Positions 24,172-32,615 of a stretch of 52,950 bases of DNA are shown in pieces. Made by a program: the position numbers and the translations under genes. How positions within the stretch are numbered: the stretch's first letter is position 1; each line of letters begins with the position of its first letter. The notes below the pieces were generated by a model. The model was not told the DNA's origin. It worked only from the letters and a program-made list of their open reading frames with translations, and did not search any database. Source of the DNA: Syntrophales bacterium (lineage in GTDB: Bacteria > Desulfobacterota > Syntrophia > Syntrophales > UBA5619); assembly GCA_023229765.1 (NCBI GenBank), contig JALNYO010000024.1, positions 1-52,950 on the forward strand, written 5' to 3'.

Positions 24172-25398
24172 TTAAGCCGCCAACCTGCCTATCACCACCA
24201 CACCGTTGGCACCACCGAATCCGAACGAATTGCTGACCGCATAATTCACGCCATTCAAGAAGCGCGGCTTTTCCACCACCAAGTCCATCTCGAACGCCAC
24301 CTCATCCGGCAAGACATTAAGGGTAAAGGGGACGATCTGCTCCCGCAACGTCATGACGGTAGCAACGCATTCCAGCGCCCCAGACGCGCCCATAGCATGG
24401 CCCACCGCCGCCTTAATGGAAGTAACGGGCAAAGCGGTCACCCTGTCGCCAAACACACTGCTGAGAGCCAAATATTCCGCGTTGTCGCTCAGTGCCGTTC
24501 CGGATCCATGCAGATTGACGTGGCCAATATCCGCCGGTCGCAGACCGGCATCGGCCACCGCCGCCGCCATTGCCATGGCAGCCCCCGACCCTGTCGGGTC
24601 CGGTGCCGTGATGTGGTAATTGTCGTTGTTGTACCCGGCCCCCAGGCAGATCGCGTAGGGCTTGGGTGCGCCGGCCCGGCCCGGCCGCTCGAGGACTAAG
24701 AATCCCGCCCCTTCACCGAACAAGGCGCCGTCTCGGGCACGGGAGAAGGGTTTAGGAAGTCCGGTCGTTAGGGTCGACAACGCGGTGTGACCCAGATACT
24801 TCATCCGATCCAGGCTATCAGCGCCACCGGCGATCACAATGTCATAGCCGCCGTGGCGGATCATGTCGCAGGCCAAGGCGATAGCATGGGTGGCCGAGGC
24901 ACAGGCCGTGGATACCATCGACACCGCCCCCGGCAAGCCATAGCGATCCTCGAAAAAACGGGTCAGGCTGGCCAAGCTGGGGTTGGCGTCGTTCTCCCCA
25001 TCGAGCGCCGCCAATGTCTCGTCAGGAACCAGCGCCGGCATCACCAGGGACATGCCAAGGGAAGTGCCAACCACCAACGCGACTTTGCCCTGCCAAGACC
25101 CTATGGCCCTGAGATTGATCCGCACATCCTTCAGTGCCTCGTCCAAGGCGGCTGCGGCGAAGAGCTGTATCCGCGACTTGATCCCGTCCCGGGCCGCCCG
25201 TTCCAATAACTCAGGGGAGGAGCGAACTACCCCGGCGAGAGAATTGCGCAAGGCCTGTCGGGGAAACTCCTTGATCTCTTTAATACCACTCTCTCCCTGC
25301 AGCAAAGCCTGCCAGAATGCGGGGACACTCTCCCCCAAGGAAGAGATGCATCCCATTCCGGTCACAACAGGCGCTCCCACTCTGGCACTCATGGTCAT
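24172..25398 (-). CDS. Beta-ketoacyl-ACP synthase, FabF/KS type
   Basis: A 408-residue ketosynthase of normal length. The catalytic triad is intact: Cys166 in VSTACASATH, His297 in NLHGSGTALSD, Lys329 and His334 in SIKAAVGHAMGASG. The Gly-rich C-terminus SNSFGFGGANGVVV is standard. It extends an acyl chain by decarboxylative condensation on an ACP. The gatekeeper GFGG loop is unchanged, so chain-length control is not evident from motifs. The start at 25398 follows a GGAGGGATAAGGG stretch; ATG 25392 is also possible. It lies between the ACP (upstream) and the Cys-less KS-like gene (downstream, 156 bases), the order of a type II polyketide/fatty-acid minimal set. FabG, FabD and FabH homologues are absent from the operon. 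Confidence 0.93.
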   Translation of the reverse strand: MTMSARVGAPVVTGMGCISSLGESVPAFWQALLQGESGIKEIKEFPRQALRNSLAGVVRSSPELLERAARDGIKSRIQLFAAAALDEALKDVRINLRAIGSWQGKVALVVGTSLGMSLVMPALVPDETLAALDGENDANPSLASLTRFFEDRYGLPGAVSMVSTACASATHAIALACDMIRHGGYDIVIAGGADSLDRMKYLGHTALSTLTTGLPKPFSRARDGALFGEGAGFLVLERPGRAGAPKPYAICLGAGYNNDNYHITAPDPTGSGAAMAMAAAVADAGLRPADIGHVNLHGSGTALSDNAEYLALSSVFGDRVTALPVTSIKAAVGHAMGASGALECVATVMTLREQIVPFTLNVLPDEVAFEMDLVVEKPRFLNGVNYAVSNSFGFGGANGVVVIGRLAA

Positions 25399-25432
25399 AT
25401 CCCTTATCCCTCCTCATGCCGCCATCTTTTAC

Positions 25433-25699
25433 CTATTTAAACCTCTGCTGCAGACGCGATGCGACGAATTCAGTCAGCCTGTCCACACTGATGAAATGGC
25501 CCTCGCCGATGTCGACATCGGCGACTTTGATTTCGAAGACCTCGGCCACCAGCGTGGCCAGTTCCACAAAGCCGACGGAATCCATGCCCAAGTCAGCGCC
25601 TAATTCTGCGCTGCCCGAAATCTCGTCTGCCGAATCTGCCAAGAAAAGATCCTCGACAAGCATGCTCTTGATACGATCGATGATTTCCTGTTTTCCCAT
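25433..25699 (-). CDS. Acyl carrier protein
   Basis: An 88-residue acidic helical protein with the phosphopantetheine site LGMDSVGFVEL (Ser41). The helices before and after (IIDRIKSMLVEDLFL; VAEVFEIKVADVD) fit the four-helix ACP fold. It is separate from the primary FabF/FabD ACP genes, so a dedicated carrier is likely. The ligase upstream could load it, the KS downstream could extend on it, and the MBL hydrolase may release from it. The DSVGF motif is closer to polyketide/aryl-polyene ACPs than to housekeeping ACPs, which usually read DSLDT; this is my recollection of family usage. The start at 25699 is preceded by AGGGGG. Confidence 0.92.
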   Translation of the reverse strand: MGKQEIIDRIKSMLVEDLFLADSADEISGSAELGADLGMDSVGFVELATLVAEVFEIKVADVDIGEGHFISVDRLTEFVASRLQQRFK

Positions 25700-25715
25700 T
25701 GCACCCCCTACTTTC

Positions 25716-27284
25716 CTATTTTAGTTCACCAAGTAAGTTCGGACTATCGCTCAGTGGGAGCGGTTTCCTCTTGAAAAAATACCTTCCATCCGCCAGCGAC
25801 AGCACAATTTCCGCTGGCACCAATCGGGCTGGCAGATTGCGACGGCAGTGGGCAACCAACTGACGCTCGAAGCCGGAGGCTTCGCCAGCGCGATAAAATA
25901 CCATTGCCCGTAGATGGTCCTCGTCGTTGCCCACCGGCTCCACCTGTGCAATGACAACGCCGGCAAAGCATTCTATAACCTTCTCAATCTGCACCAAGTT
26001 GATAAGCCGGCCCCGATGCTTGATCCGACGGTCCAACCGCCCCTGTATGGTCAAGTAGCCGGCCTCATCTAAGCTGGCCAAATCCTGCACGGTTAGCCAG
26101 TCGTCCGACTCCAACGGTGTGTCGTCGAAGAGATAGCCGTTCATGCGCGAGGGCGTACGCACCCGTAGCAGGCCCGCCTCGCCGGGAGGGCAGGGCTGCC
26201 CCTCTGGATCCACCACCTCGATGGCTATGCCTTGCAAGGGCAAACCCACCGAGTCGGGACGCAACAGCAATTGCCCGGCAGGCAAGGTGGACACCCTTGG
26301 CCCTACCTCGGTGGCGCCGTAGGTAACGAATACCTCTGCCTCGGGGAATACGGCGCGGATCTTTTCCCGCAGGGGGTAGCGACAACGGTCACCACCAATG
26401 CCGATCTTACGTAAGTGGCGCAACGCGACCCGTTCCTCCTCCGGGCAATTGTCGATAAGCCATTCGAACAGGGCCGGACTTCCCAAACAGACCTCCGGCC
26501 TGGCGGTATCGATGGCTTCTCGGATGCTGCGGGCGGTGTTATGGGCTGGAAGCACCAAACTGCCCCCAGCCACTAGAGCTCCCAACGCCGAGGCGATCAG
26601 CCCGTAGCTGTAGCTGACATCGAGAATCTGCAACGCCTTGAACGGCCCAGCAATGCCAAAGCTGGCGACATGTGCGCGGGTATTAAAAAGGATAGCACGA
26701 TGGCTGAGACGGACAAATTTCGTGTTGCCGGTGCTACCGGAGGTGGGCATCAGTAGCAAGTCGTCGTCCGGTGTGCTTTCCGGTGGCATGTGTAATGCGG
26801 ACGCCCGATCGGGGATGGTGAACGGCAGCATCCATTGCATACGTTCCGTTCCTTGCCGCCAATCTCCCCATAGCGCAACTTCCCCGTCGCGGGAACGCCG
26901 ATCCGAAAACACAAACACCGGAAAGCGTTCGCCCAAGACATCGAAAACACGCTGGCCATTTGCTTCCGTGGTGATCACCGCGGCGGGCCGCAAGCGTTCC
27001 ATCAGCGAGGAAAGGGAAATGCCTCGCAAGCTGATATCGATTGGAGATAAAGCCGCACCGCAGCGGGAAACGGCAAGCAATGCGACGAAAAACTCTTCGG
27101 AGAGACCGACGAACGCGGCGATGCGGGCTCCCTTGCCTATCCCTGCCGCTTGCAAATGCAGAGATAGGGTCAGACTGGCGGCATCCAATGCTCCGAAACT
27201 AAGAGTCGTGAACTCGCCGAGCAGGTGCAATGCAATGTTCTCATTACGGTCGCGCCGTAGACATGCCTGATGAAGAAATGTCAT
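25716..27284 (-). CDS. Acyl-AMP ligase (acyl-ACP/acyl-CoA synthetase-like), first gene of the ketosynthase operon
   Basis: A 522-residue adenylate-forming enzyme. The P-loop is LLMPTSGSTGNTKFVRLSH (residues 177-195), then FVTYGATEVGPRV, and the hinge LTIQGRLDRRIKHRGRLINL. Two features differ from the four acyl-CoA synthetases of the window: the usual TGD motif reads VQD (Asp kept, Thr-Gly lost), and the C-terminal catalytic Lys region has no GK motif but DGRYFFKRKPL (Lys505 is the candidate). Such changes suggest acyl transfer to the adjacent ACP rather than to CoA. I infer a starter-unit loading role. The ATG at 27284 has GGGAGG seven bases upstream; the start at 27338 lacks a site. The ACP gene begins 16 bases downstream. 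Confidence 0.88.
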   Translation of the reverse strand: MTFLHQACLRRDRNENIALHLLGEFTTLSFGALDAASLTLSLHLQAAGIGKGARIAAFVGLSEEFFVALLAVSRCGAALSPIDISLRGISLSSLMERLRPAAVITTEANGQRVFDVLGERFPVFVFSDRRSRDGEVALWGDWRQGTERMQWMLPFTIPDRASALHMPPESTPDDDLLLMPTSGSTGNTKFVRLSHRAILFNTRAHVASFGIAGPFKALQILDVSYSYGLIASALGALVAGGSLVLPAHNTARSIREAIDTARPEVCLGSPALFEWLIDNCPEEERVALRHLRKIGIGGDRCRYPLREKIRAVFPEAEVFVTYGATEVGPRVSTLPAGQLLLRPDSVGLPLQGIAIEVVDPEGQPCPPGEAGLLRVRTPSRMNGYLFDDTPLESDDWLTVQDLASLDEAGYLTIQGRLDRRIKHRGRLINLVQIEKVIECFAGVVIAQVEPVGNDEDHLRAMVFYRAGEASGFERQLVAHCRRNLPARLVPAEIVLSLADGRYFFKRKPLPLSDSPNLLGELK

Positions 27285-27400
27285 CCCCCAACCTCCCTCA
27301 GCCTTTGGCAACACAGATGCTGGACCCATCCTGTTCAATCCGGACCGGCGGCATTACATGTCGCTGGAATGATTCCTCCCGGCTATGCAGTGAATTTTCA

Positions 27401-27423
27401 ATTTGGACAAGAGTGATCCAAAT
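27401..27423. promoter_or_regulatory. Inverted repeat upstream of the ketosynthase operon (operator-like)
   Basis: Two perfect seven-base arms, ATTTGGA at 27401-27407 and TCCAAAT at 27417-27423, are separated by nine bases. The element is in the 158-base gap before the acyl-AMP ligase start and 20 bases after the end of the AT-rich ligase gene on the same strand. There is no T-run after it on the minus strand, so a protein binding site is more likely than a terminator. No clear -35/-10 pair was found beside it. Confidence 0.45.
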
Positions 27424-27442
27424 CATGCTTTTTTGCCTTTTT

Positions 27443-29080
27443 CTACTCTAACCCGTACTCCTTGATTGCTATCTCACGCATTTTGAATTTTTGGACCTTT
27501 CCCAAAGGCGTTACCGGAAAATCTTTGACAAATTTCACGTACCGGGGAAGATGAGAGGCGGGGAGCTTATCCCTGCAATACCGGCCGATTTCTTCTTCAG
27601 TGACGGTGCTTCCTTCCTCTGGTATGATCCATGCGGCCACTTCCTCCCCCATCTTCCTGTCGGGAACCCCGATGACTTGGGCGTTCAATATCTTCGGATG
27701 GCTAAATAGAATTTCTTCGATCTCCGTGGGATAAATGGTTTCACCTCCCTTGTTAATCACCTCTTTCATACGTCCTGAAATTCGAAAATAACTCAGATTA
27801 TCCATGGTGCCAAGATCGCCGGTATGAAGCCATCCTTCAGCATCAATGGCATTTGCAGTCGCAGCAGGCATCTTGTAATATCCTTTCATATTAAAGCCCC
27901 TTCCACAGATTTCACCGATGGTGCCTATATTGGCTTCCCTACCAGAAACCTGGTCGATGATCTTAACCTCCACCCCGGGAAGAGGCTTACCTATGGTGGA
28001 GACTCTCAACTCGAGTGGATCCTCGGGACGTGTCATTGTGAGCCAAGAAGAAGCTTCAGTCTGTCCATATCCAATCATGATCTCTCTTACACCCATCTCT
28101 TCTACGATCCTCTTCATCACCTCCATAGGACACTGGGCTCCTCCCATAATTCCCGTGCGAAGAGATATTAGATTAGAGTTTTTATATCTCGGGTCCTCCA
28201 TCAGAGCAATGAATGCACCTGGAGATCCGTAGATTGCTGTGCATTTTTCCTTCTCGATCGCTTCAAGAATCCTTCCTGTATCGAAGGTGTTGGATGGGAT
28301 GACAAGGGTTGCCCCTTTGATCACTGCTGCCAAGGTTACACAGATACAACCGAACATATGGAAAAGAGGAACGGATAGGCAAAGTCTATCTTTTTCGGTC
28401 AACCTCTGATTTTCAGCACTTGCTAAGGTGGCATTCATAATTCCGAAGTGGGTCGACTTCACTCCTTTGGGGGCTCCTGTTGTCCCGGAGGTGTAGAGAA
28501 TGGTGACCACGTCGTCTTCACTGGAACAAAGTTGCCTTTCAGAAAGCAAAGTGTCGGGAACATCGGTCCCTGCTTCCAAGATATTATTCCAGTTGAACAT
28601 ACCCGGAGAGGAGCAGTCGGATGTTAAGATAATGTTTCTAAGCTCTGGCAGTTTTGAAGAGTTAATTTGTCCGGGGATTGAAACGGAGACCTCTGGGCAG
28701 AGACGATGTATCGCGTCTATATATTCGGATCCCTTTAAACCCTCAGCCAGAACAAGGTATGTTGAGTCGGATTGTTTCAGGATATACTCAAGCTCCTGAA
28801 CCTGAACATTGGTATCTATGCTGATAAGAATCCCTCCAATCTTGGCTACCGCGAATTGGGTGATGATCCATTCGAAGTTGTTAGGCGCCCAGAGGGCCAG
28901 GTGCTCTCCTTTCTCAAAGCCAAGTTTCAAAAGCCCTTTGGCTAGCTGATTTGTTAGTCTCAGAAACTGCTTGTAGGAAAGTCTCTTGCTATTAGAAATA
29001 TCAACCAGAGCTTCTTTTTCTGGATATGTTGTAGTCACCTCATCCAAAAGGCTTCCCACCGACATTCTGAACAACTTCAT
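27443..29080 (-). CDS. AMP-forming acyl-CoA synthetase
   Basis: A 545-residue ligase with complete motifs: P-loop YTSGTTGAPKG, GYGQTEASSW, GWLHTGDLG, hinge GRMKEVINKGGETIY, and the C-terminal Lys in TPLGKVQKF. It is clearly more AT-rich than the GC-rich operon that follows, so it probably belongs to a different transcription unit or has a different history. The start at 29080 has GAGGTG just upstream; the in-frame 29092 start has none. It may still be co-transcribed with the operon below, as no terminator is seen in the 158-base gap. Its substrate class cannot be called. Confidence 0.92.
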   Translation of the reverse strand: MKLFRMSVGSLLDEVTTTYPEKEALVDISNSKRLSYKQFLRLTNQLAKGLLKLGFEKGEHLALWAPNNFEWIITQFAVAKIGGILISIDTNVQVQELEYILKQSDSTYLVLAEGLKGSEYIDAIHRLCPEVSVSIPGQINSSKLPELRNIILTSDCSSPGMFNWNNILEAGTDVPDTLLSERQLCSSEDDVVTILYTSGTTGAPKGVKSTHFGIMNATLASAENQRLTEKDRLCLSVPLFHMFGCICVTLAAVIKGATLVIPSNTFDTGRILEAIEKEKCTAIYGSPGAFIALMEDPRYKNSNLISLRTGIMGGAQCPMEVMKRIVEEMGVREIMIGYGQTEASSWLTMTRPEDPLELRVSTIGKPLPGVEVKIIDQVSGREANIGTIGEICGRGFNMKGYYKMPAATANAIDAEGWLHTGDLGTMDNLSYFRISGRMKEVINKGGETIYPTEIEEILFSHPKILNAQVIGVPDRKMGEEVAAWIIPEEGSTVTEEEIGRYCRDKLPASHLPRYVKFVKDFPVTPLGKVQKFKMREIAIKEYGLE

Positions 29081-29594
29081 TGTCCACCTCATTTGAAATC
29101 ATCTTGGATAGTCGTAAAATTTAAGGGAAAAATAACCAATTATACTTTGTAAAAGGTAATTACAGATTTAAGCGCTTCCACCATCTTTAAAAAAAAGGGA
29201 ATCTTTAAACATTTTCCAGATGAGAATAGATCCTCTCGTAATACATATAACAATACGGCTCAAGGCATTACAGTCGGTTTCTTTCCTAAACCTACCCACC
29301 TATTTTGCATCACCTAAGAAACCTGACAAAAAGGAAGTTGTCTTTGTCAATGATTTCCCGCTGGGTGCTTCCGGCTACAATCTTCTTCTCTCTTGGCGTT
29401 GCTTTAGTATTCTTTGTTTGAATTCCCAGAATAAAGCAACCTATGTGCCAAAAATAAAAAACGGTTTTTTAGAATAAATTGCCATATAACAATTCGAAAC
29501 CATGCAAAATATTTCAGAGCGGCAAAAAGCCGGCATAAAAAACGGGCGTGGCCGTACTGAAAGAAACTTTCATTGATAGAAAGATTCTTTCACC
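29081..29594. other. 514-base intergenic region between an acyl-CoA synthetase and a response regulator
   Basis: No convincing gene was found. The one open plus-strand frame (29220-29477) codes for no recognisable pattern and has no ribosome site. On the minus strand TATAAT occurs at 29144-29139, 59 bases before the ligase start, but no matching -35 hexamer lies 16-18 bases upstream. Very A/T-rich tracts lie at 29190-29200 and 29450-29465. Near the 3' end of the response regulator there is a short possible hairpin with a T-run (listed separately). Confidence 0.6.
29536..29555 (-). terminator. Weak candidate terminator downstream of the response regulator
   Basis: On the minus strand ACGG (29555-29552) pairs with CCGT (29545-29542) across a six-base loop, followed by a run of T (29541-29536). 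The stem is only four base pairs, so the call is tentative. It lies 40 bases beyond the response-regulator stop. Confidence 0.3.
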
Positions 29595-30965
29595 TCACTT
29601 GATCAACAAGGCGCTCGCCCTGCTGGAGACAATAAGGTTGTATTTACGGATCTTGCTGCGCAAGGTAGGGAGGGAAATCCCCAACAGGCGGGCAGCTTCT
29701 GTCCGATTCCCGCTTACATGCGACAAGGCTTTCTGAATCTGCTCTCGTTCCATAACGGGCAGCGAATAATCCGATAGATTCTGCGGGGAAAGAGGGCTGT
29801 TCTTCTTCAAAATCTTTTCAATATCTTCTGCAAGAATTACATTGCCTCGGGCTTTTACCACAGCTTCCACAAGCACATTCTCCAACTCCCGGACATTTCC
29901 TTTCCAGGGATGGAGGCTCAAACATTTCAGTACGCCGGGATGCAATCTGCATACATCGGTGCCCAGTTCCATATTTATTTTTCGCAGAAAGTGTCTCGCC
30001 AGATGGGGGATGTCGGAGATTCTTTCCCGGAGCGGAGGAACATTGATAGACACAACGTTCAGCCGAAAGTAAAGGTCTTCCCGGAACTTGCCCTGCTGCA
30101 CAAACGCCGCCAGATTGCGATTAGTCGCCGCAATGATGCGACAGTGCGACTGCAAGATCTTTTGCCCGCCCACCCGCATGTATTCGTGGCGCTGCAGAAA
30201 ACCCAGGAGCTTCCCCTGCAGGGCTAAAGGCAGTTCTCCGACCTCATCCAAAAAGAGGGTGCCGCCGGCGGCCAGTTCGATCTTCCCTTTTTTTGTGTAC
30301 TCAGCGCCGGTATAGGCGCCCTTTTCATGGCCGAAAAGTTCGCTCTCCAGCAATGTTTCGACAACAGCCGAGCAATCCAGAGTGATGAACGGTTCGCCGG
30401 CGCAATCCCTGTTTTGATGAATCATGCGGGCGATCAATTCCTTGCCTGTGCCTGTCTCGCCCTCAATCAGCACCGAGGCCCGATTCTGGCAAAGCAGACC
30501 TATCATCTTGAATATATCCCGCATTTCCTTGCTTTTCCCGATAATGGCGTCTCTGTTCATTGGCTGCCACTTTTCCCTGGCAAGCGAGGCTTCCCTTTCA
30601 AGCCTGAGGGTGTGGAGGGCGCCATTGACGGCTTTTTCTATCTCATCGGCATCGAGGGGTTTGTGTATGTAATCATAAGCCCCTCTTTTCATCGCCTGAA
30701 TGGTCGTATCCATGTCCTGAAAGGCGGTGATCATTATCACCTTGGCCAGATTGTTGCGGCTTCGCATCTGGCTTAGCACCTCCAAGCCATTCTGGTCGGG
30801 AAGACGAATATCCAGGATGATCACCTCCGGATTGAAGCTTTCAAAAAGGGCGATCCCCTCCTGGCCTGAAGAGGCCGCGCTTAGCTCATGGCCTTTTTCA
30901 CTCAGGAACATGGTCAGGGTTTCCCTGATGGAACATTCGTCATCTACTACCAGTATCTTAGGCAT
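29595..30965 (-). CDS. Sigma-54-dependent response regulator (NtrC family)
   Basis: A 456-residue protein in three domains. A receiver domain is at residues 1-120, with phosphoacceptor Asp52 in EVIILDIRLPD and acidic pocket DDE. An AAA+ domain follows, with Walker A GETGTGKELIA near residue 170 and GTLFLDEVGEL as Walker B. A C-terminal Fis-type helix-turn-helix is in SGNRTEAARLLGISLPTLRSKIRK. The sigma-54 contact loop reads GAYTGA instead of GAFTGA; the Tyr variant occurs in functional family members. It activates promoters of the -24/-12 class. The start at 30965 overlaps the histidine kinase end by 8 bases, and its ribosome site is the run of nine G inside that gene. Confidence 0.94.
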   Translation of the reverse strand: MPKILVVDDECSIRETLTMFLSEKGHELSAASSGQEGIALFESFNPEVIILDIRLPDQNGLEVLSQMRSRNNLAKVIMITAFQDMDTTIQAMKRGAYDYIHKPLDADEIEKAVNGALHTLRLEREASLAREKWQPMNRDAIIGKSKEMRDIFKMIGLLCQNRASVLIEGETGTGKELIARMIHQNRDCAGEPFITLDCSAVVETLLESELFGHEKGAYTGAEYTKKGKIELAAGGTLFLDEVGELPLALQGKLLGFLQRHEYMRVGGQKILQSHCRIIAATNRNLAAFVQQGKFREDLYFRLNVVSINVPPLRERISDIPHLARHFLRKINMELGTDVCRLHPGVLKCLSLHPWKGNVRELENVLVEAVVKARGNVILAEDIEKILKKNSPLSPQNLSDYSLPVMEREQIQKALSHVSGNRTEAARLLGISLPTLRSKIRKYNLIVSSRASALLIK

Positions 30966-32487
30966 GCACCCCCCCCCTTGGTAAATATATATGAAAAGAG
31001 GCGCCAGAGGGGTCGCGGTTTTGCGCCTTGATCCACCCTCCGTGGGCCTCGACAATCCGTTTCACATTGGCCAGCCCCAGACCGGTGCCATTGCTCCTTG
31101 TGGTAAAAAAAGGCTTAAAGATATCCTCCATATGCTTCCTGGGTATTCCCGGGCCATCATCTTCTACAATCACCTCGACTGTGGGCTTGCCGTCACATAA
31201 ACCGCTCCTGCTTGTTACCAATATCTCCCCTCTTTCCCGACAGGCCTCGATAGTATTGAGCAGCAAGTTAATAAACGCCTGTTCCAGTTTTTCCTTATCC
31301 GCCATTATTTCCGATATTTCCGGGGCAAGGCAAAAGAATGGGGAGAGCTCTTTTTCCTTAAATTTCATCTCGAGCAGTTCTTCGCAGGCAAAGAGAATCT
31401 GATTAACGTAACAGGGCTTGAATTCGAACTGCAATGGCTTGGCAAAATCCAGCAGTTCCGTCAATATCCGCTCCAGTCTGAGCACCTCCTTGATGGATAT
31501 CTCCACGCGCCGTTGGTCATTGCCGCGCAACTGTGGATTTTTGTTGAGTATTTGAATATTCATCTTAACCGCGGAAAGGGGATTCCTGATCTCGTGAGAT
31601 AGCGAAGTGGTGATCTGGCCGATGTAGGCCATCCTTTCCGCCTCCCGAATTCGCTGCTCCATCTCCACCCTTTTGGTAATGTCCCGACAGATGCCGATAT
31701 TGGAAAGCTGATTTTCATAGCGGATGACCTTGGCCATGATTTCTGTAGGAAAACGGTGACCATCCTTGGTAAGCCGTTTGTATTCAAATATGGGATGAGA
31801 GCGCCTCCTGTTGAGACTATCCGCATAGATTTCGATGACCTTCTGTTGATTCTCCGGGGCTATGAACAGATAAAACTTTTGCCCAATAACCTCTTCCTGT
31901 TTATATCCGTGCATCTGGCAGAATGCCTTGTTGGCAAAAACAATCGCCTCCTTCTGAATGACAAAATATCCATCATTGATTTCCTCAACCAGGGTTTTAT
32001 ATTTTAATTCCGATTCCTTCAGCTCCGCGGTCCGGTCTTTCACCTCCCCTTCAAGCCGCTGGGCATACTCCATAATCTCTTTTTCATGCATATTCTGAAA
32101 AAGATCGCTGAAGCGGTGAATGGTATAGGCCAGACATTTGTTGATTTTGGATATTGCGTTATGAAAATCTTTAACATTGGCTGCGTTTGCCAAAAGGGGA
32201 AACATGATCGTCCGGTACAGCTCAAAGGCCTTTTGCACATCAGAAAGCAAGAACCCGGATCCCAAGCGCATGCGAGTGATTTTATTTATGAATCGATTTA
32301 TATAGCTGAAGTCATTATGAAGCAGAACATGGGTATTGGCATCGAATGCCCCGGTCACCGTACCCACCAATTCTTTATGGGGTCTCCGGGAATATTGCTC
32401 ACCCTCCTCAGCATGCAGCCTGTCAGCCCATTCCGCAATGATTAGCGAGCGGTTGCATTGGATAAACTCTGATAGATCAAAGCCCAT
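30958..32487 (-). CDS. PAS-domain sensor histidine kinase
   Basis: A 509-residue kinase without membrane segments, so a cytosolic sensor. Residues 1-140 resemble the RsbT co-antagonist N-terminal domain (RsbRD_N) helical fold: IIAEWADRLHAEEGEQYSRRPHKELV. A short coiled coil is around 135-165, and a PAS domain follows at about 160-270 (NDGYFVIQKEAIVFANKAFCQMHG...GICRDITKR). Then HisKA, with the phospho-His in TSLSHEIRNPLSAV (His298), and HATPase_c with the N, G1 and G2 boxes (NLLLNTIEA, VEDDGPGIP, GTGLGLANV). It pairs with the response regulator downstream. Signal unknown; a PAS ligand or internal redox cue is possible. The last codons include a G9 run that is also the regulator's ribosome site. 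Confidence 0.93.
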   Translation of the reverse strand: MGFDLSEFIQCNRSLIIAEWADRLHAEEGEQYSRRPHKELVGTVTGAFDANTHVLLHNDFSYINRFINKITRMRLGSGFLLSDVQKAFELYRTIMFPLLANAANVKDFHNAISKINKCLAYTIHRFSDLFQNMHEKEIMEYAQRLEGEVKDRTAELKESELKYKTLVEEINDGYFVIQKEAIVFANKAFCQMHGYKQEEVIGQKFYLFIAPENQQKVIEIYADSLNRRRSHPIFEYKRLTKDGHRFPTEIMAKVIRYENQLSNIGICRDITKRVEMEQRIREAERMAYIGQITTSLSHEIRNPLSAVKMNIQILNKNPQLRGNDQRRVEISIKEVLRLERILTELLDFAKPLQFEFKPCYVNQILFACEELLEMKFKEKELSPFFCLAPEISEIMADKEKLEQAFINLLLNTIEACRERGEILVTSRSGLCDGKPTVEVIVEDDGPGIPRKHMEDIFKPFFTTRSNGTGLGLANVKRIVEAHGGWIKAQNRDPSGASFHIYLPRGGVHA

Positions 32488-32615
32488 TGCGCTTCCATTT
32501 TTAATTAATGCGCTTCTGTAATTATTGGATAAGGAGTTGTTTTTTACAGGGTGGGTATATGAATATAAAATTTATCTGTCAAGAGGATTTTGACAGCAAA
32601 CTGAACGTAATTTTT

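Noticed and set aside
29220..29477. 85-residue plus-strand frame in an intergenic region
   Set aside because: No ribosome site, no recognisable pattern and a composition like random AT-rich sequence.
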